This document shows, piece by piece, positions 1 through 7,806 of a stretch of 64,000 nucleotides of DNA (its first letter is position 1; the number at the start of each line of letters is the position of its first letter). Source of the DNA: Thalassovita litoralis. GTDB taxonomy: Bacteria > Pseudomonadota > Alphaproteobacteria > Rhodobacterales > Rhodobacteraceae. The position numbers and the translations under genes were made by a program. The notes under the pieces are model-generated. The model worked only from the letters and a program-made list of their open reading frames with translations. It was not told the origin of the DNA and did no database searches. The stretch spans positions 62,001-126,000 of the forward strand of contig NZ_FXTO01000002.1 in NCBI RefSeq assembly GCF_900182725.1, in the 5' to 3' direction.

Positions 1-533
1 GAATTGGCAAAGTCATGCCACGGGTTATCGGACTCATAACCCTTTTCGCGCAGGTACTTGTTATACTCCTTAGCTCCGTCCGGGTCATATGACCCATCCG
101 GCCCTTCGGGCAGCATCCCGTCATCGCGTTCAAACACATCAAAACCGCATTCGGCCACTCGCGCACCGATCAGGCTGTCGGGTTCCAGCCCCAGCCGTTC
201 CATGCCTTCTTCGTCGGCACGCATGTGGGTTTTGCCTACCAGCCAGCAATCCATACCCTGTTTGCGCAGGTGATCGCCCATCGTCTGTTCGCCCACCTTC
301 AGGGGGATGCCGTTCCAGCTTGCGCCGTGGGAATGCACATACCGCCCGGTATAGGTGGACATGCGGGACGACCCACAAATCGGCGACTGGATATAGGACC
401 GCGTAAACCGCACACCCATCGACGCCAGCCTGTCAATATTCGGGGTTTCCAGCGTTTTGTGACCATAACAGCTTAGGTAATCCCAGCGCAGTTGGTCAAA
501 CATGATGAACAGAATATTCTTGGGTTTTGCCAT
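1..533 (-). CDS. Sulfatase / alkaline-phosphatase-superfamily hydrolase, C-terminus cut by window edge
   Basis: Only the first 177 or so codons are inside the window; the gene runs off the left edge, so the stop is not seen. The start at 533 gives MAKPKNILFIMFDQLRWD, the usual N-terminus of type I sulfatases and phosphonate monoesterases, with metal-ligand Asp13. The catalytic nucleophile, normally a formylglycine made from Cys or Ser, would be Cys53 in C-G-S-S-R, followed by a TYTGRY stretch as in the family. The usual core is C-x-P/A-S-R; here Ser replaces the Pro/Ala, which is uncommon. Family known, substrate (sulfate ester, phosphonate or phosphodiester) not deducible. There is no obvious Shine-Dalgarno next to the ATG. 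The LysR gene lies upstream on the same strand. Confidence 0.85.
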   Translation of the reverse strand, partial: MAKPKNILFIMFDQLRWDYLSCYGHKTLETPNIDRLASMGVRFTRSYIQSPICGSSRMSTYTGRYVHSHGASWNGIPLKVGEQTMGDHLRKQGMDCWLVGKTHMRADEEGMERLGLEPDSLIGARVAECGFDVFERDDGMLPEGPDGSYDPDGAKEYNKYLREKGYESDNPWHDFAN

Positions 534-637
534 ACGTCTATTGCCCACCCGGCAGATATGCGCCGCGCTGATTGCCAGCGATGGGCCTCCTCCTTGCTTT
601 GTTAACTAACATTAGCGATTCGCAACGGGGACGGGAA

Positions 638-659
638 ATAGCGATTTAGGATATGCTAT
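638..659. promoter_or_regulatory. Interrupted dyad, candidate LysR-type operator before the sulfatase gene
   Basis: ATAGC and GCTAT are perfect inverted half-sites separated by 12 bases in the gap between the LysR gene and the sulfatase gene. LysR-type boxes are interrupted AT-rich dyads of about this size. Assignment to the neighbouring regulator is inference. Confidence 0.35.
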
Positions 660-679
660 AACGGGAATGTTATGCAGGG

Positions 680-1612
680 TCAGGCGATGTTGCTATCCAG
701 TCCCAGCGATACGACCTCTTCGCGGATCACCTGCATCAGCAATTGCGCGGGTTCGCTGACCTCTTGTCCGGCAAGGGTGGTCAGCCCGACAGCCCCGGTT
801 AATTCGTCTGCGCCAAAGTTCAAAATCGTAACGCTGCCGTCTGCCAGTTCGCGGCGCATCGCCCCCAGCGGTTGACACACGACGGCGTCGGATATCGCTA
901 TGTAATTTCGGGAAAATTCAAAGGACAGAGTTTCGATCAGATTGGAAAAGCGCGACAGACCATGTGCAATGATGAACCGATCCATTTCGGCCCGGATGAT
1001 TGTATTCGGCAATGGCAGAACGACCGGAAAATGATCAATGTCGTGGATGCTCAGTCCCTTTTGACGGGTCAGCGGATGACCTGATCGGACAAAGAACACC
1101 AATGGTTCACTGAACAGATGTTCAAAGTTCAGGCCTTCCATATGCTCGGCGGCCAGCAGGCGGCCAAAGCCGAAATCAACTTCGCTCGTATGGATATATT
1201 GCTGTAACCCGCCGCCGGTGGTTGCTTTGAATGTCACATCTATTGCCGGATACAGCGATTTGAATCGCGCCACCGCGCCGGGCATCACCATACGCACGAC
1301 ATTGGGCAACACATAAGCCCGCACCCGTTGCGAGGTCAGTCCGCCCAGCAGTGTTTTCAATCCCAGATCGACCTGCCCCAGCCCGTTGCTGACATAGGAA
1401 AACAACAGCCGCCCCTGTGCATTCAGCGCCAGCCCGCTGGCGGTGCGTTCAAACAATGGCCCGCCCAATTCCTGTTCCAATTCGCGCAGGGTACGCGACA
1501 CGCTGGGCTGGACCGTCCCCATGCTTTCGGCGGCATGTGTGACCGATCCAAACTGCGCGACAGCCAGAAAGCACCGCAGATGCCGCATCCTTATCCGGTG
1601 GGAATTCATCAT
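680..1612 (-). CDS. LysR-family transcriptional regulator
   Basis: A 310-residue protein of normal LysR length. Residues about 8-67 form the winged helix-turn-helix (RHLRCFLAVAQ, then QPSVSRTLRELEQELG), and the rest is the periplasmic-binding-protein-like effector domain. Two consecutive ATG codons (1612, 1609) can serve as the start. The N-terminal pattern RMRHLRCFLAVAQ resembles PcaQ-type regulators of aromatic-acid genes, but that is a weak hint. The gene is divergent from the MFS transporter at 1838 and lies ahead of the sulfatase on its own strand, so either could be its target. Effector unknown. Confidence 0.9.
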   Translation of the reverse strand: MMNSHRIRMRHLRCFLAVAQFGSVTHAAESMGTVQPSVSRTLRELEQELGGPLFERTASGLALNAQGRLLFSYVSNGLGQVDLGLKTLLGGLTSQRVRAYVLPNVVRMVMPGAVARFKSLYPAIDVTFKATTGGGLQQYIHTSEVDFGFGRLLAAEHMEGLNFEHLFSEPLVFFVRSGHPLTRQKGLSIHDIDHFPVVLPLPNTIIRAEMDRFIIAHGLSRFSNLIETLSFEFSRNYIAISDAVVCQPLGAMRRELADGSVTILNFGADELTGAVGLTTLAGQEVSEPAQLLMQVIREEVVSLGLDSNIA

Positions 1613-1751
1613 GGCAAAATCCGTTCCTGTTCACGCTATCCTATTGCTAGCGCAGCAACGGGGGCTGGTCCATCCGCTGTGATTTTTACGAAAATGGACT
1701 GGTCCTTGCGGATGAAAGGCGTATGTCTTGTCGTAAGAGTGAGGGAAACGC

Positions 1752-1838
1752 ATGATCGCGACGACCACGCGCCGTTATTTCGGCGCGGCGCTATCCGTGT
1801 GCCACGGGTGGGGCCGAATGGCGGGGATTGCCCCGTAA
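1752..1838 (+). CDS. Possible 28-codon upstream ORF coupled to the MFS gene
   Basis: An ATG preceded by a purine-rich GAGGGA opens a 28-codon frame with an Arg/Thr-rich start (MIATTTRRYFGAAL) and a TAA stop whose last base is the first base of the MFS start codon (TAATG). This arrangement favours translational coupling. No family is recognised. It could equally be a non-coding leader that happens to be open; the frame is short. Confidence 0.3.
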   Translation: MIATTTRRYFGAALSVCHGWGRMAGIAP

Positions 1839-3025
1839 TGCCACAGACAGCTTTGCAAGTGCCGAATTTCCGACGGTATTATGTCGGTGCCGTTCTGGGG
1901 GTGAACGGTATGTGGATTTTCCGGGTGTTGATGTCCTGGCTGGCCTGGGATCTGACGCGGGATGCCAGTTTTGTCGGTTTGGTGGCGGCGGCTTCACTCT
2001 TGCCGGTGGCGGTTGCCGGGCCTGTGATGGGGGCCGTAACTGACCGCGCCAATATCAAACAGGCCTTTCGCTGGGTGTCCGCCGGGTTGCTGGTCTGTCC
2101 GGCCTTGTTGTTGGCTGGGCTGCATCTGCATGTGTTGACGCCCCATGTGCTGTTGGGGGTGGCCCTGATTTTTGGCTGCGTGATCGCGGCCTACCATCCT
2201 GTGCGTCAATCGCTTGGCCCCCGTTTGGTTGAACCGCCCCTGATTGGGTCCGTGGTAGCGCTGTCTGCGCTGAACTTCAATCTGGGGCGCACGATCAGCC
2301 CGGCAATCGGTGGGCTGCTGATTGGGCGCTGGGGCAGCGAAGCGGCTGCCGTGATTTCCTTTCTGCTGTTTTTACCTAACCTGCTGTTGCAGGGCGGACT
2401 GCATCCGCGTCAGTCGCGGGATAAGCCCACTACGGCGCTGTGGGCCGATTTTGTCGAAGGGTTGCGGTACGGATTGGGGCGTGGTCCGATCCGCGCTGTT
2501 TTGATCCTGACGGTGGCCGGGTTGGGGCCAATCCGGGGCGTGATGGAATTGCTGGCGCTGATTGCGGATGGTGAATTTCATCTGGGGGCCGAAGGTCTGG
2601 GCTTGCTGACGTCTGCCGTCGGAGGTGGAGCGTTGTTCGCGGCTGTATTGCAGGTGGCGGCTGGCACCCGTCTGGCGGCAGCGGTAGCGATGCGTTGGGC
2701 CGTGTTGGTGCTGGGCTTTGTGTCGATCGCGGCATTGGTCTGGGCGCCGGTCTTTCCGGCGGCAATGGTGGCATCGGCGCTGTCAGGGTTCTGTGGCACA
2801 TATGTGGGGGTGGGATTGCAAATCGGTTTGCAATCGGGCCTTGCGGATGAACTGCGGGGCCGCATCATGAGCCTGTGGATGCTGGCGGTAACGCTGTCTA
2901 CTTCCTTGATGGCGCTGGGGCTAAGTCTGGCTGCGGAATATTGGGGGCTGGACCTTGCTACGCTGGTGCTGCTGGTGGTTTGCGGTGTGCTGGCCGTAAG
3001 TTTCGGGCGAAACCGGGCAGAGTGA
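1838..3025 (+). CDS. Major facilitator superfamily transporter, EntS-like
   Basis: A 395-residue integral membrane protein with about 12 hydrophobic segments, typical MFS length. The open frame extends far upstream, but that part is Arg/Gln-rich and antisense to the LysR gene; homologous-looking sequence begins at MPQTALQVPNFRRYYVGA, so the ATG at 1838 was chosen. The first loop has the family motif A-like stretch GAVTDRANIK after TM2. The best general resemblance is to the EntS/drug-exporter branch. It is divergent from the LysR gene, and its stop is followed by the first of the four palindromic operators, so it is probably a separate transcription unit from the downstream pathway genes. Confidence 0.85.
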   Translation: MPQTALQVPNFRRYYVGAVLGVNGMWIFRVLMSWLAWDLTRDASFVGLVAAASLLPVAVAGPVMGAVTDRANIKQAFRWVSAGLLVCPALLLAGLHLHVLTPHVLLGVALIFGCVIAAYHPVRQSLGPRLVEPPLIGSVVALSALNFNLGRTISPAIGGLLIGRWGSEAAAVISFLLFLPNLLLQGGLHPRQSRDKPTTALWADFVEGLRYGLGRGPIRAVLILTVAGLGPIRGVMELLALIADGEFHLGAEGLGLLTSAVGGGALFAAVLQVAAGTRLAAAVAMRWAVLVLGFVSIAALVWAPVFPAAMVASALSGFCGTYVGVGLQIGLQSGLADELRGRIMSLWMLAVTLSTSLMALGLSLAAEYWGLDLATLVLLVVCGVLAVSFGRNRAE

Positions 3026-3039
3026 CTGTCGCACAATCG

Positions 3040-3054
3040 GTTCACCTGGTGAAC
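3040..3054. promoter_or_regulatory. Operator 1 for the MhpR-like IclR regulator
   Basis: GTTCACCTGGTGAAC is a perfect 7-1-7 palindrome 88 bp before the BKACE start. It closely resembles the 17-bp E. coli MhpR operator (GGTGCACCTGGTGCACA). Three near-identical copies occur at 7116, 9112 and 10290. Confidence 0.75.
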
Positions 3055-3142
3055 GTGCTGCCGTATTGTGGTGGGCGTTGCGCTGACTTTGTCGCAATGC
3101 TGCGGTTATACAAAGCAATCCTGACCAAGGAGGCGACCCGCT

Positions 3143-4018
3143 GTGTCATCCGTCATTCTGACCTGCGCATTGGTTGGCAACTTTACCACCCGCGCCCATA
3201 ATCCAAATTTGCCAATCACCCCGGCGGAAATTGCCGCCGACGCGCTGGCGGCATGGCGGGCGGGGGCGGCGATTGTGCATGTGCATGTACGCGATCCGGG
3301 GTCGGAACTCCCGTCGATGGAGGTGGGGCTATACGCCGAGGTGGTGGACCGTATCCGCGACGTCACGGACGAGCTGATCATCAACCTGACCACTGGCAAT
3401 GGCGGCCGTTTCCACCCGTCCGAGGCCGACCCGGCCATGCCCGGACCTCGTACCAATCTGTTGGTGCCGGAAAAGCGGGTAGAGCATATCTGTGCGATCC
3501 GTCCCGATATTGCGACGCTTGATCTGAACACCATGGTTTTCGGGACTGAAGTGGTGATTAACACCCCCCGGAATGTCCGTGTGATGGCGCAAGCTATTTA
3601 TGATGCCGGGGTCCGCCCCGAGGTTGAATTGTTCGATAGTGGCGATGTCGCGCTGATGAATGATCTAATCGCTGACGGTACGCTGGCCCCTGCGCCGCTG
3701 TGTTCGTTGGTGATGGGGGTGAAATACGGTTTTCAGCCGTCGCCGGAAACCCTTCTTTATGCGCGCAGTCAATTGCCTGCCGGGGCGATCTGGACTGGTT
3801 TCGCCACGGGGAAATGGGCTTTCCCGATGTTGGTACAATCTGCCATCGCGGGCGGTCAGGTACGGATCGGGATGGAAGATGCTGCATGGTTATCACGCGG
3901 CGTTCCGGCCCCGTCAAACGCGGCAATGGTGGAAAAGGCGCGGCGAATGCTGGATGATCTGGGCTATGGGCTGGCGACCTGCGCCGAGGCCCGCAACCGC
4001 TTGGAGCTACATAAATGA
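3143..4018 (+). CDS. Beta-keto acid cleavage enzyme (BKACE, DUF849; Kce-like)
   Basis: A 291-residue TIM-barrel enzyme of the 3-keto-5-aminohexanoate cleavage family, which uses zinc and acetyl-CoA to cleave a beta-keto acid into acetoacetate and a new CoA ester. The zinc-site pair H46-x-H48 is in VHVHVRDP, and the late acidic ligand is in the VRIGMED stretch. The start is GTG at 3143, nine bases after a strong AAGGAGG. The family accepts many beta-keto acids, so the substrate is not fixed by sequence. It is first in an operon with the glutathione transferase (ATGA overlap) and flavin hydroxylase, behind operator 1. Acetoacetate production fits with the decarboxylase-like protein at 11347. 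Confidence 0.9.
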   Translation: MSSVILTCALVGNFTTRAHNPNLPITPAEIAADALAAWRAGAAIVHVHVRDPGSELPSMEVGLYAEVVDRIRDVTDELIINLTTGNGGRFHPSEADPAMPGPRTNLLVPEKRVEHICAIRPDIATLDLNTMVFGTEVVINTPRNVRVMAQAIYDAGVRPEVELFDSGDVALMNDLIADGTLAPAPLCSLVMGVKYGFQPSPETLLYARSQLPAGAIWTGFATGKWAFPMLVQSAIAGGQVRIGMEDAAWLSRGVPAPSNAAMVEKARRMLDDLGYGLATCAEARNRLELHK

Positions 4019-4626
4019 CGTTAACCCTGTTTCATTCGCCCGGATCATGTTCTGACGGGATTGCCTATTTGCTGGCGGAACTGGATGTCCCCCATCACGT
4101 GCATGTGGTGAACCTGCCAAAAGGCGAACACCTGCAAGACAGTTATCGCGCGGCCAACCCCAAGGGCAAAGTCCCCGCGTTGCGCCGGGCCGATGGGTCG
4201 ATCCTGACGGAATTTCAGGCGATTTCATTTTGGTTGGGGCGCAGTTTTCCGCAGGCGGGCTTGATCGGTGACGATCTGGAAGACCAGGCCCGCATTCTGG
4301 AATTGATGGATTTCATGGTCGCCAGCGTTCACATGCGTGGCTTTACCTTTATGAAAGTGCCGCAAAAATTTATCCCCGATGCCGAAGCACAAAAGGCCCT
4401 GCGCGCCCACGGTCGCGCCGAGGTGGAAAAAGGATTGCGCCATCTGTCTGCGGTGCTGGGGGATAAGGATTTCCTGATGGGCCGCCTGACCTTGGCCGAG
4501 GCACCGGCGATTTACCTGCTGCGGTGGGCCGTGGCGGCAAAGGTCGACATGCCCGACAATATGCACGCTTTGCATGATCGGCTGATGGCGCGTCCGGCGG
4601 CACAAATAGCCTTTCCTGATGGCTAA
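4015..4626 (+). CDS. Glutathione S-transferase family protein
   Basis: A 203-residue protein with an N-terminal thioredoxin-like domain (residues 1-78; HSPGSCSDG near the glutathione site, then NPKGKVPALRRADG and the substrate-binding TEFQAI) and an all-helical C-terminal domain. The start codon overlaps the BKACE stop by four bases (ATGA), so translation is coupled. In ring-cleavage pathways such proteins act as glutathione-dependent isomerases (maleylpyruvate or maleylacetoacetate type) or remove reactive intermediates. Which applies here is inference from the neighbours. Confidence 0.85.
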   Translation: MTLTLFHSPGSCSDGIAYLLAELDVPHHVHVVNLPKGEHLQDSYRAANPKGKVPALRRADGSILTEFQAISFWLGRSFPQAGLIGDDLEDQARILELMDFMVASVHMRGFTFMKVPQKFIPDAEAQKALRAHGRAEVEKGLRHLSAVLGDKDFLMGRLTLAEAPAIYLLRWAVAAKVDMPDNMHALHDRLMARPAAQIAFPDG

Positions 4627-4716
4627 GACCTGATCCCATACCGCGCGGCGTGACGCCGCAGACATTTTCACACATGACTAACCGACCCGGATACCGGGCA
4701 CTCGGAGGAGCTTTCT

Positions 4717-6294
4717 ATGACCGTTTATCCGCAAGACATCCCGGTTCTGATCGTCGGGGCTGGTCCCACCGGGTTGACAACCGGGCTGCTATTGGCGCGG
4801 TACGGGGTGCGCAGCCTGATCGTGGATCGCAATGCGGCCCCTATGGATATGCCCCGTGCAATCGTGCTGGATGACGAAGGGGCGCGCACGCTTCAGGTCT
4901 TTGGGGCTGACCAGACTTATGTGGGCGGCACCATTGCGGGGGACGGTGCGGCCTATGTGGATGATGCGGGCAGGGTGTTCGCGCGGGTCGGGGCCGGGGC
5001 CGAAACCTATGGGTTTGCTAAGCGACATTTCATCAATCAGCCGGAAATGGAACACGCCCTGCACGAGCATATCGCTCAGACTGATCTGTGCGATATGCGG
5101 TTCCTGTCCGAGGTGACATCGCTGGTGGAGGATGCAACCGGCGTTGTTGCTACCCTGACCGACCAAACCGGAGCATCCCACACCGTCCGGGCGCAATATG
5201 TGGTGGCGGCGGATGGTGGGCGCAGTCCAATTCGGGAACGCTTGGGGATTCAGATGCAGGGATCAACCTATGCGCAGGACTGGATTGTAATCGACACATT
5301 GAATGACCCGGATATCGCAAATCATTCGTGGTTTTTCTGCTCGAATGCCCGGCCGCATGTCAGCATTCCTGCCCCCAATCGCGGGCGGCGGTATGAGTTC
5401 ATGTTATTGCCCGGCGAAACTCACGAACAGGTGCTAGAGGATGCATTCGTGCGCAAGCTTTTGGCGCCATTCCGTCAGATTGATGGTGCCGATATCGTGC
5501 GCAAAACGATATACACGTTCCATGCTCGGATTGCCGATAAGTTTCGGGTGGGGCGTATCTTGCTGGCTGGTGATGCCGCGCATCTGACACCGCCGTTTGC
5601 AGGGCAGGGGATGAATGCGGGGTTGCGGGACGCGTGGAATGTCGCGTGGAAACTGGCAACGGTGATCCGCGGCGGGGCGGGGGATGCCGTGCTGGACAGC
5701 TATTTCGCGGAACGACGCGATCCGGCTTGGGCTATGATCCAGCTTGCCGTGGTGATGGGCGATATCGTGATGCCGATCGACCCGCAGGCGCTTGCATTTC
5801 GCGAGCAGTTGATGACCTCTTTGAAGCCGTTTCCCGGCGTACAGGACTATCTGCTTCAGATGAGGTTCAAACCGCGTCCGCGGTATGCTGCGGGGCTGTT
5901 TCTGGATTTGCTGGATCAGCCGTTCGAAGCGTCCATCGTGGGCGAGATGATCCCTCAGCCCGATGTGCAGACTGCGCAGGGGGTGATTAAACTGGACAGC
6001 CTGCTGGGTGCGGGTTTTGCCCTGATTGCGCAGGACGCGGCGGGGGCGGCTGCGTTGGCGGGCCTGAAACAGGACAGTCTGGCGGGCGTGCCACTGGCCC
6101 GTTGTGTATTGAGCATGGATGTGCCGCTGGACTGCCCGTTGCCGGGGGGGGCTGTGACTGATCCGCGTGGTAAACTTCTGCGCACCCATCGGGATCAGAT
6201 TTTGCTGATCCGCCCGGATCGGTATGCGGCGGCTGCCTTTGCGCCCTCGAATTTGGCGCAGTCGTTGGCGGACTACGCCGCAGTGTTGGGCTGA
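4717..6294 (+). CDS. FAD-dependent aromatic ring hydroxylase, MhpA/PheA type
   Basis: A 525-residue class A flavin monooxygenase. It has the ADP-binding fingerprint GAGPTG at residues 14-19, the DG motif (VVAADGGRSP, near 165) and the GD motif (LLAGDAAHLTPPFAGQGMN, near 284) that contacts the FAD ribityl chain. The C-terminal thioredoxin-like extension matches 3-(3-hydroxyphenyl)propionate and phenol hydroxylases. These enzymes add an ortho hydroxyl to a phenol using NAD(P)H and O2, giving a catechol. The start has GGAGG seven bases upstream. An extradiol dioxygenase under the same operator type lies downstream, consistent with hydroxylation followed by ring cleavage. It is convergent with the IclR gene. 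Confidence 0.9.
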   Translation: MTVYPQDIPVLIVGAGPTGLTTGLLLARYGVRSLIVDRNAAPMDMPRAIVLDDEGARTLQVFGADQTYVGGTIAGDGAAYVDDAGRVFARVGAGAETYGFAKRHFINQPEMEHALHEHIAQTDLCDMRFLSEVTSLVEDATGVVATLTDQTGASHTVRAQYVVAADGGRSPIRERLGIQMQGSTYAQDWIVIDTLNDPDIANHSWFFCSNARPHVSIPAPNRGRRYEFMLLPGETHEQVLEDAFVRKLLAPFRQIDGADIVRKTIYTFHARIADKFRVGRILLAGDAAHLTPPFAGQGMNAGLRDAWNVAWKLATVIRGGAGDAVLDSYFAERRDPAWAMIQLAVVMGDIVMPIDPQALAFREQLMTSLKPFPGVQDYLLQMRFKPRPRYAAGLFLDLLDQPFEASIVGEMIPQPDVQTAQGVIKLDSLLGAGFALIAQDAAGAAALAGLKQDSLAGVPLARCVLSMDVPLDCPLPGGAVTDPRGKLLRTHRDQILLIRPDRYAAAAFAPSNLAQSLADYAAVLG

Positions 6295-6316
6295 AATGTT
6301 TGTGCGGCGGCAGGGT

Positions 6317-7099
6317 CTAGCCTGCTGCCGCGTTCCGCGAAACTTCGGCCCCGATCCGTTCACAGGTGCGGTGCAGCCGAGGCCCGAATTTTCGGACCAT
6401 TTCATCATAGCTGATTGCGGACTTCAGACAGACCACAGTCAGGGCTGCGATGATCCGGTCATTCTGGAAAATAGGCATCGAGATCGAGCAGGTATGACCC
6501 TTGTACCCGCCTTCGGTGCGTGACCCAAACCCCTGAAGGCGGGTGCGTTCCAAAATATGTTCGATGAAAACCGGATCGTGTGCCAGTTCGTGTTCTGGCT
6601 TACTGGAACTGCGCATCATTTCCAGAATGGCCCTGCGTTCATCATCTGGACAATAGGCCAGATACGCATGTCCGCCTGCGGTGTGTAGCATCGGGATCAG
6701 CTTTCCTACCATCCCAACGTCAAAGGAAAACGGACTGACCTTATGGGTGGTTTCGCGAATCTGCATCGCGCAGTCATTGAGTGTGACCAGATCCAGTGGC
6801 CACAGGATGCTTTTGCCCAGCCGGGTCATTTCTGGCATGGCGATTTGACCGACCCAAGCCTTGTCCAGAAACCCCGAGGATAAAAGATTGCAGCGCAATG
6901 TCGGGTGCCATGTGTCATCTGACGGCGATTGCGCGACAAATCCCATCCCTTCCAGCGTTTCCAGAAGGCGAAACACGGTGGGGCGGGGCAGTTCGGTCAG
7001 GCGGGCTATGTCCTGAGTGCGCATTCCGTCTTGTTCATTGACGGCCTGAAGAATTTCCAAGCCGCGCTCTAACGCGCGCACGGGTTTAAATACAGGCAT
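6317..7099 (-). CDS. IclR-family regulator, MhpR-like
   Basis: A 260-residue IclR protein: winged helix-turn-helix at about 8-65 (RTQDIARLTELPRPTVFRLL) and an effector domain from about 80. Several stretches recall E. coli MhpR (the xGxxxxSPSDD wing, ILWPLDLVTLNDCAMQIRETTH, AYCPDDERRAILEM). MhpR activates 3-(3-hydroxyphenyl)propionate catabolism. An operator lies 17 bp before its start, so it probably regulates itself, and three more copies precede the BKACE, dctP and dioxygenase genes. It is divergent from the TRAP genes. A hairpin-forming sequence (6307-6331) overlaps its last codons and could end transcription from both sides. Confidence 0.9.
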   Translation of the reverse strand: MPVFKPVRALERGLEILQAVNEQDGMRTQDIARLTELPRPTVFRLLETLEGMGFVAQSPSDDTWHPTLRCNLLSSGFLDKAWVGQIAMPEMTRLGKSILWPLDLVTLNDCAMQIRETTHKVSPFSFDVGMVGKLIPMLHTAGGHAYLAYCPDDERRAILEMMRSSSKPEHELAHDPVFIEHILERTRLQGFGSRTEGGYKGHTCSISMPIFQNDRIIAALTVVCLKSAISYDEMVRKFGPRLHRTCERIGAEVSRNAAAG

Positions 7100-7115
7100 C
7101 CTGCTATCGTGCTCC

Positions 7116-7130
7116 GTTCATCTGGTGAAC
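7116..7130. promoter_or_regulatory. Operator 2, between the IclR gene and dctQ
   Basis: GTTCATCTGGTGAAC differs from operator 1 at one position. It lies 17 bp from the regulator start and 115 bp from dctQ, so it can serve both divergent units. Confidence 0.75.
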
Positions 7131-7245
7131 TATTGCCGTGTAGAAATTGCACCGTATCCGCAGGAAGTCAACAAACAGGCAAGTGCAGATGGCCCAAAAG
7201 AGCGCGAACCTTTCAGCCATATGTCGCACAGCGGGAGGACATCCG

Positions 7246-7776
7246 ATGTATACCATGTTGCGCCACATGAGTGAGCGATTGACCCATTTCCTTGCCTTGG
7301 CAGGGTTCCTCGGATTGCTGATTTTGGCGATGATGGTCACGGCGGATATTCTGCTGCGGTTTTTCTTTGATGCCCCGCTGCAAGGCGTGAACGATGTCAG
7401 CGCCCTGGTGATGGCTGTGGTGATTGCGGCTTGTATCCCTCAGTGTCTGGCGCTGAAACAAAACATCTCGATCGAAGTATTGGGCAGTATGGCGCCGCGC
7501 CCGGTTCAATTGGCGTTGAACCTGTTTTCCAGTCTGGCAGTGTTGTTGTTTTTCGCGCTGATGGTTTGGCAATTCATTCCCTACGCGCAGGCAACCACAG
7601 CCAGCGGTGAAAAGACATGGGTCTTGGGCTGGCCGGTCGGGCCGTGGTGGTGGGTGGCCACCGGATTTCTGGGTGTCGCAGTGCTGGCGCAACTGGTTGT
7701 GATGCTGGGGGATGTCCGCGCGCTGGCCGGATTGGGCCGGACGCCGGGAACCAAGTCACATCAGGACATTCTTTAA
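7246..7776 (+). CDS. dctQ: TRAP transporter small permease (DctQ-type)
   Basis: A 176-residue inner-membrane protein with four predicted helices and the DctQ pattern MVTADILLRFFFDAPLQGVND. The open frame extends upstream, but the ATG at 7246 has GGGAGGA six bases before it and opens directly on the family-like N-terminus. DctQ bridges the large permease and the binding protein in sodium-driven uptake of organic acids. The large permease gene follows after 30 bp, with a good ribosome site. Expression is probably controlled through operator 2. Confidence 0.88.
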   Translation: MYTMLRHMSERLTHFLALAGFLGLLILAMMVTADILLRFFFDAPLQGVNDVSALVMAVVIAACIPQCLALKQNISIEVLGSMAPRPVQLALNLFSSLAVLLFFALMVWQFIPYAQATTASGEKTWVLGWPVGPWWWVATGFLGVAVLAQLVVMLGDVRALAGLGRTPGTKSHQDIL

Positions 7777-7806
7777 CTTTCTATCAACGCGCTACAGGAG
7801 ATCGTC

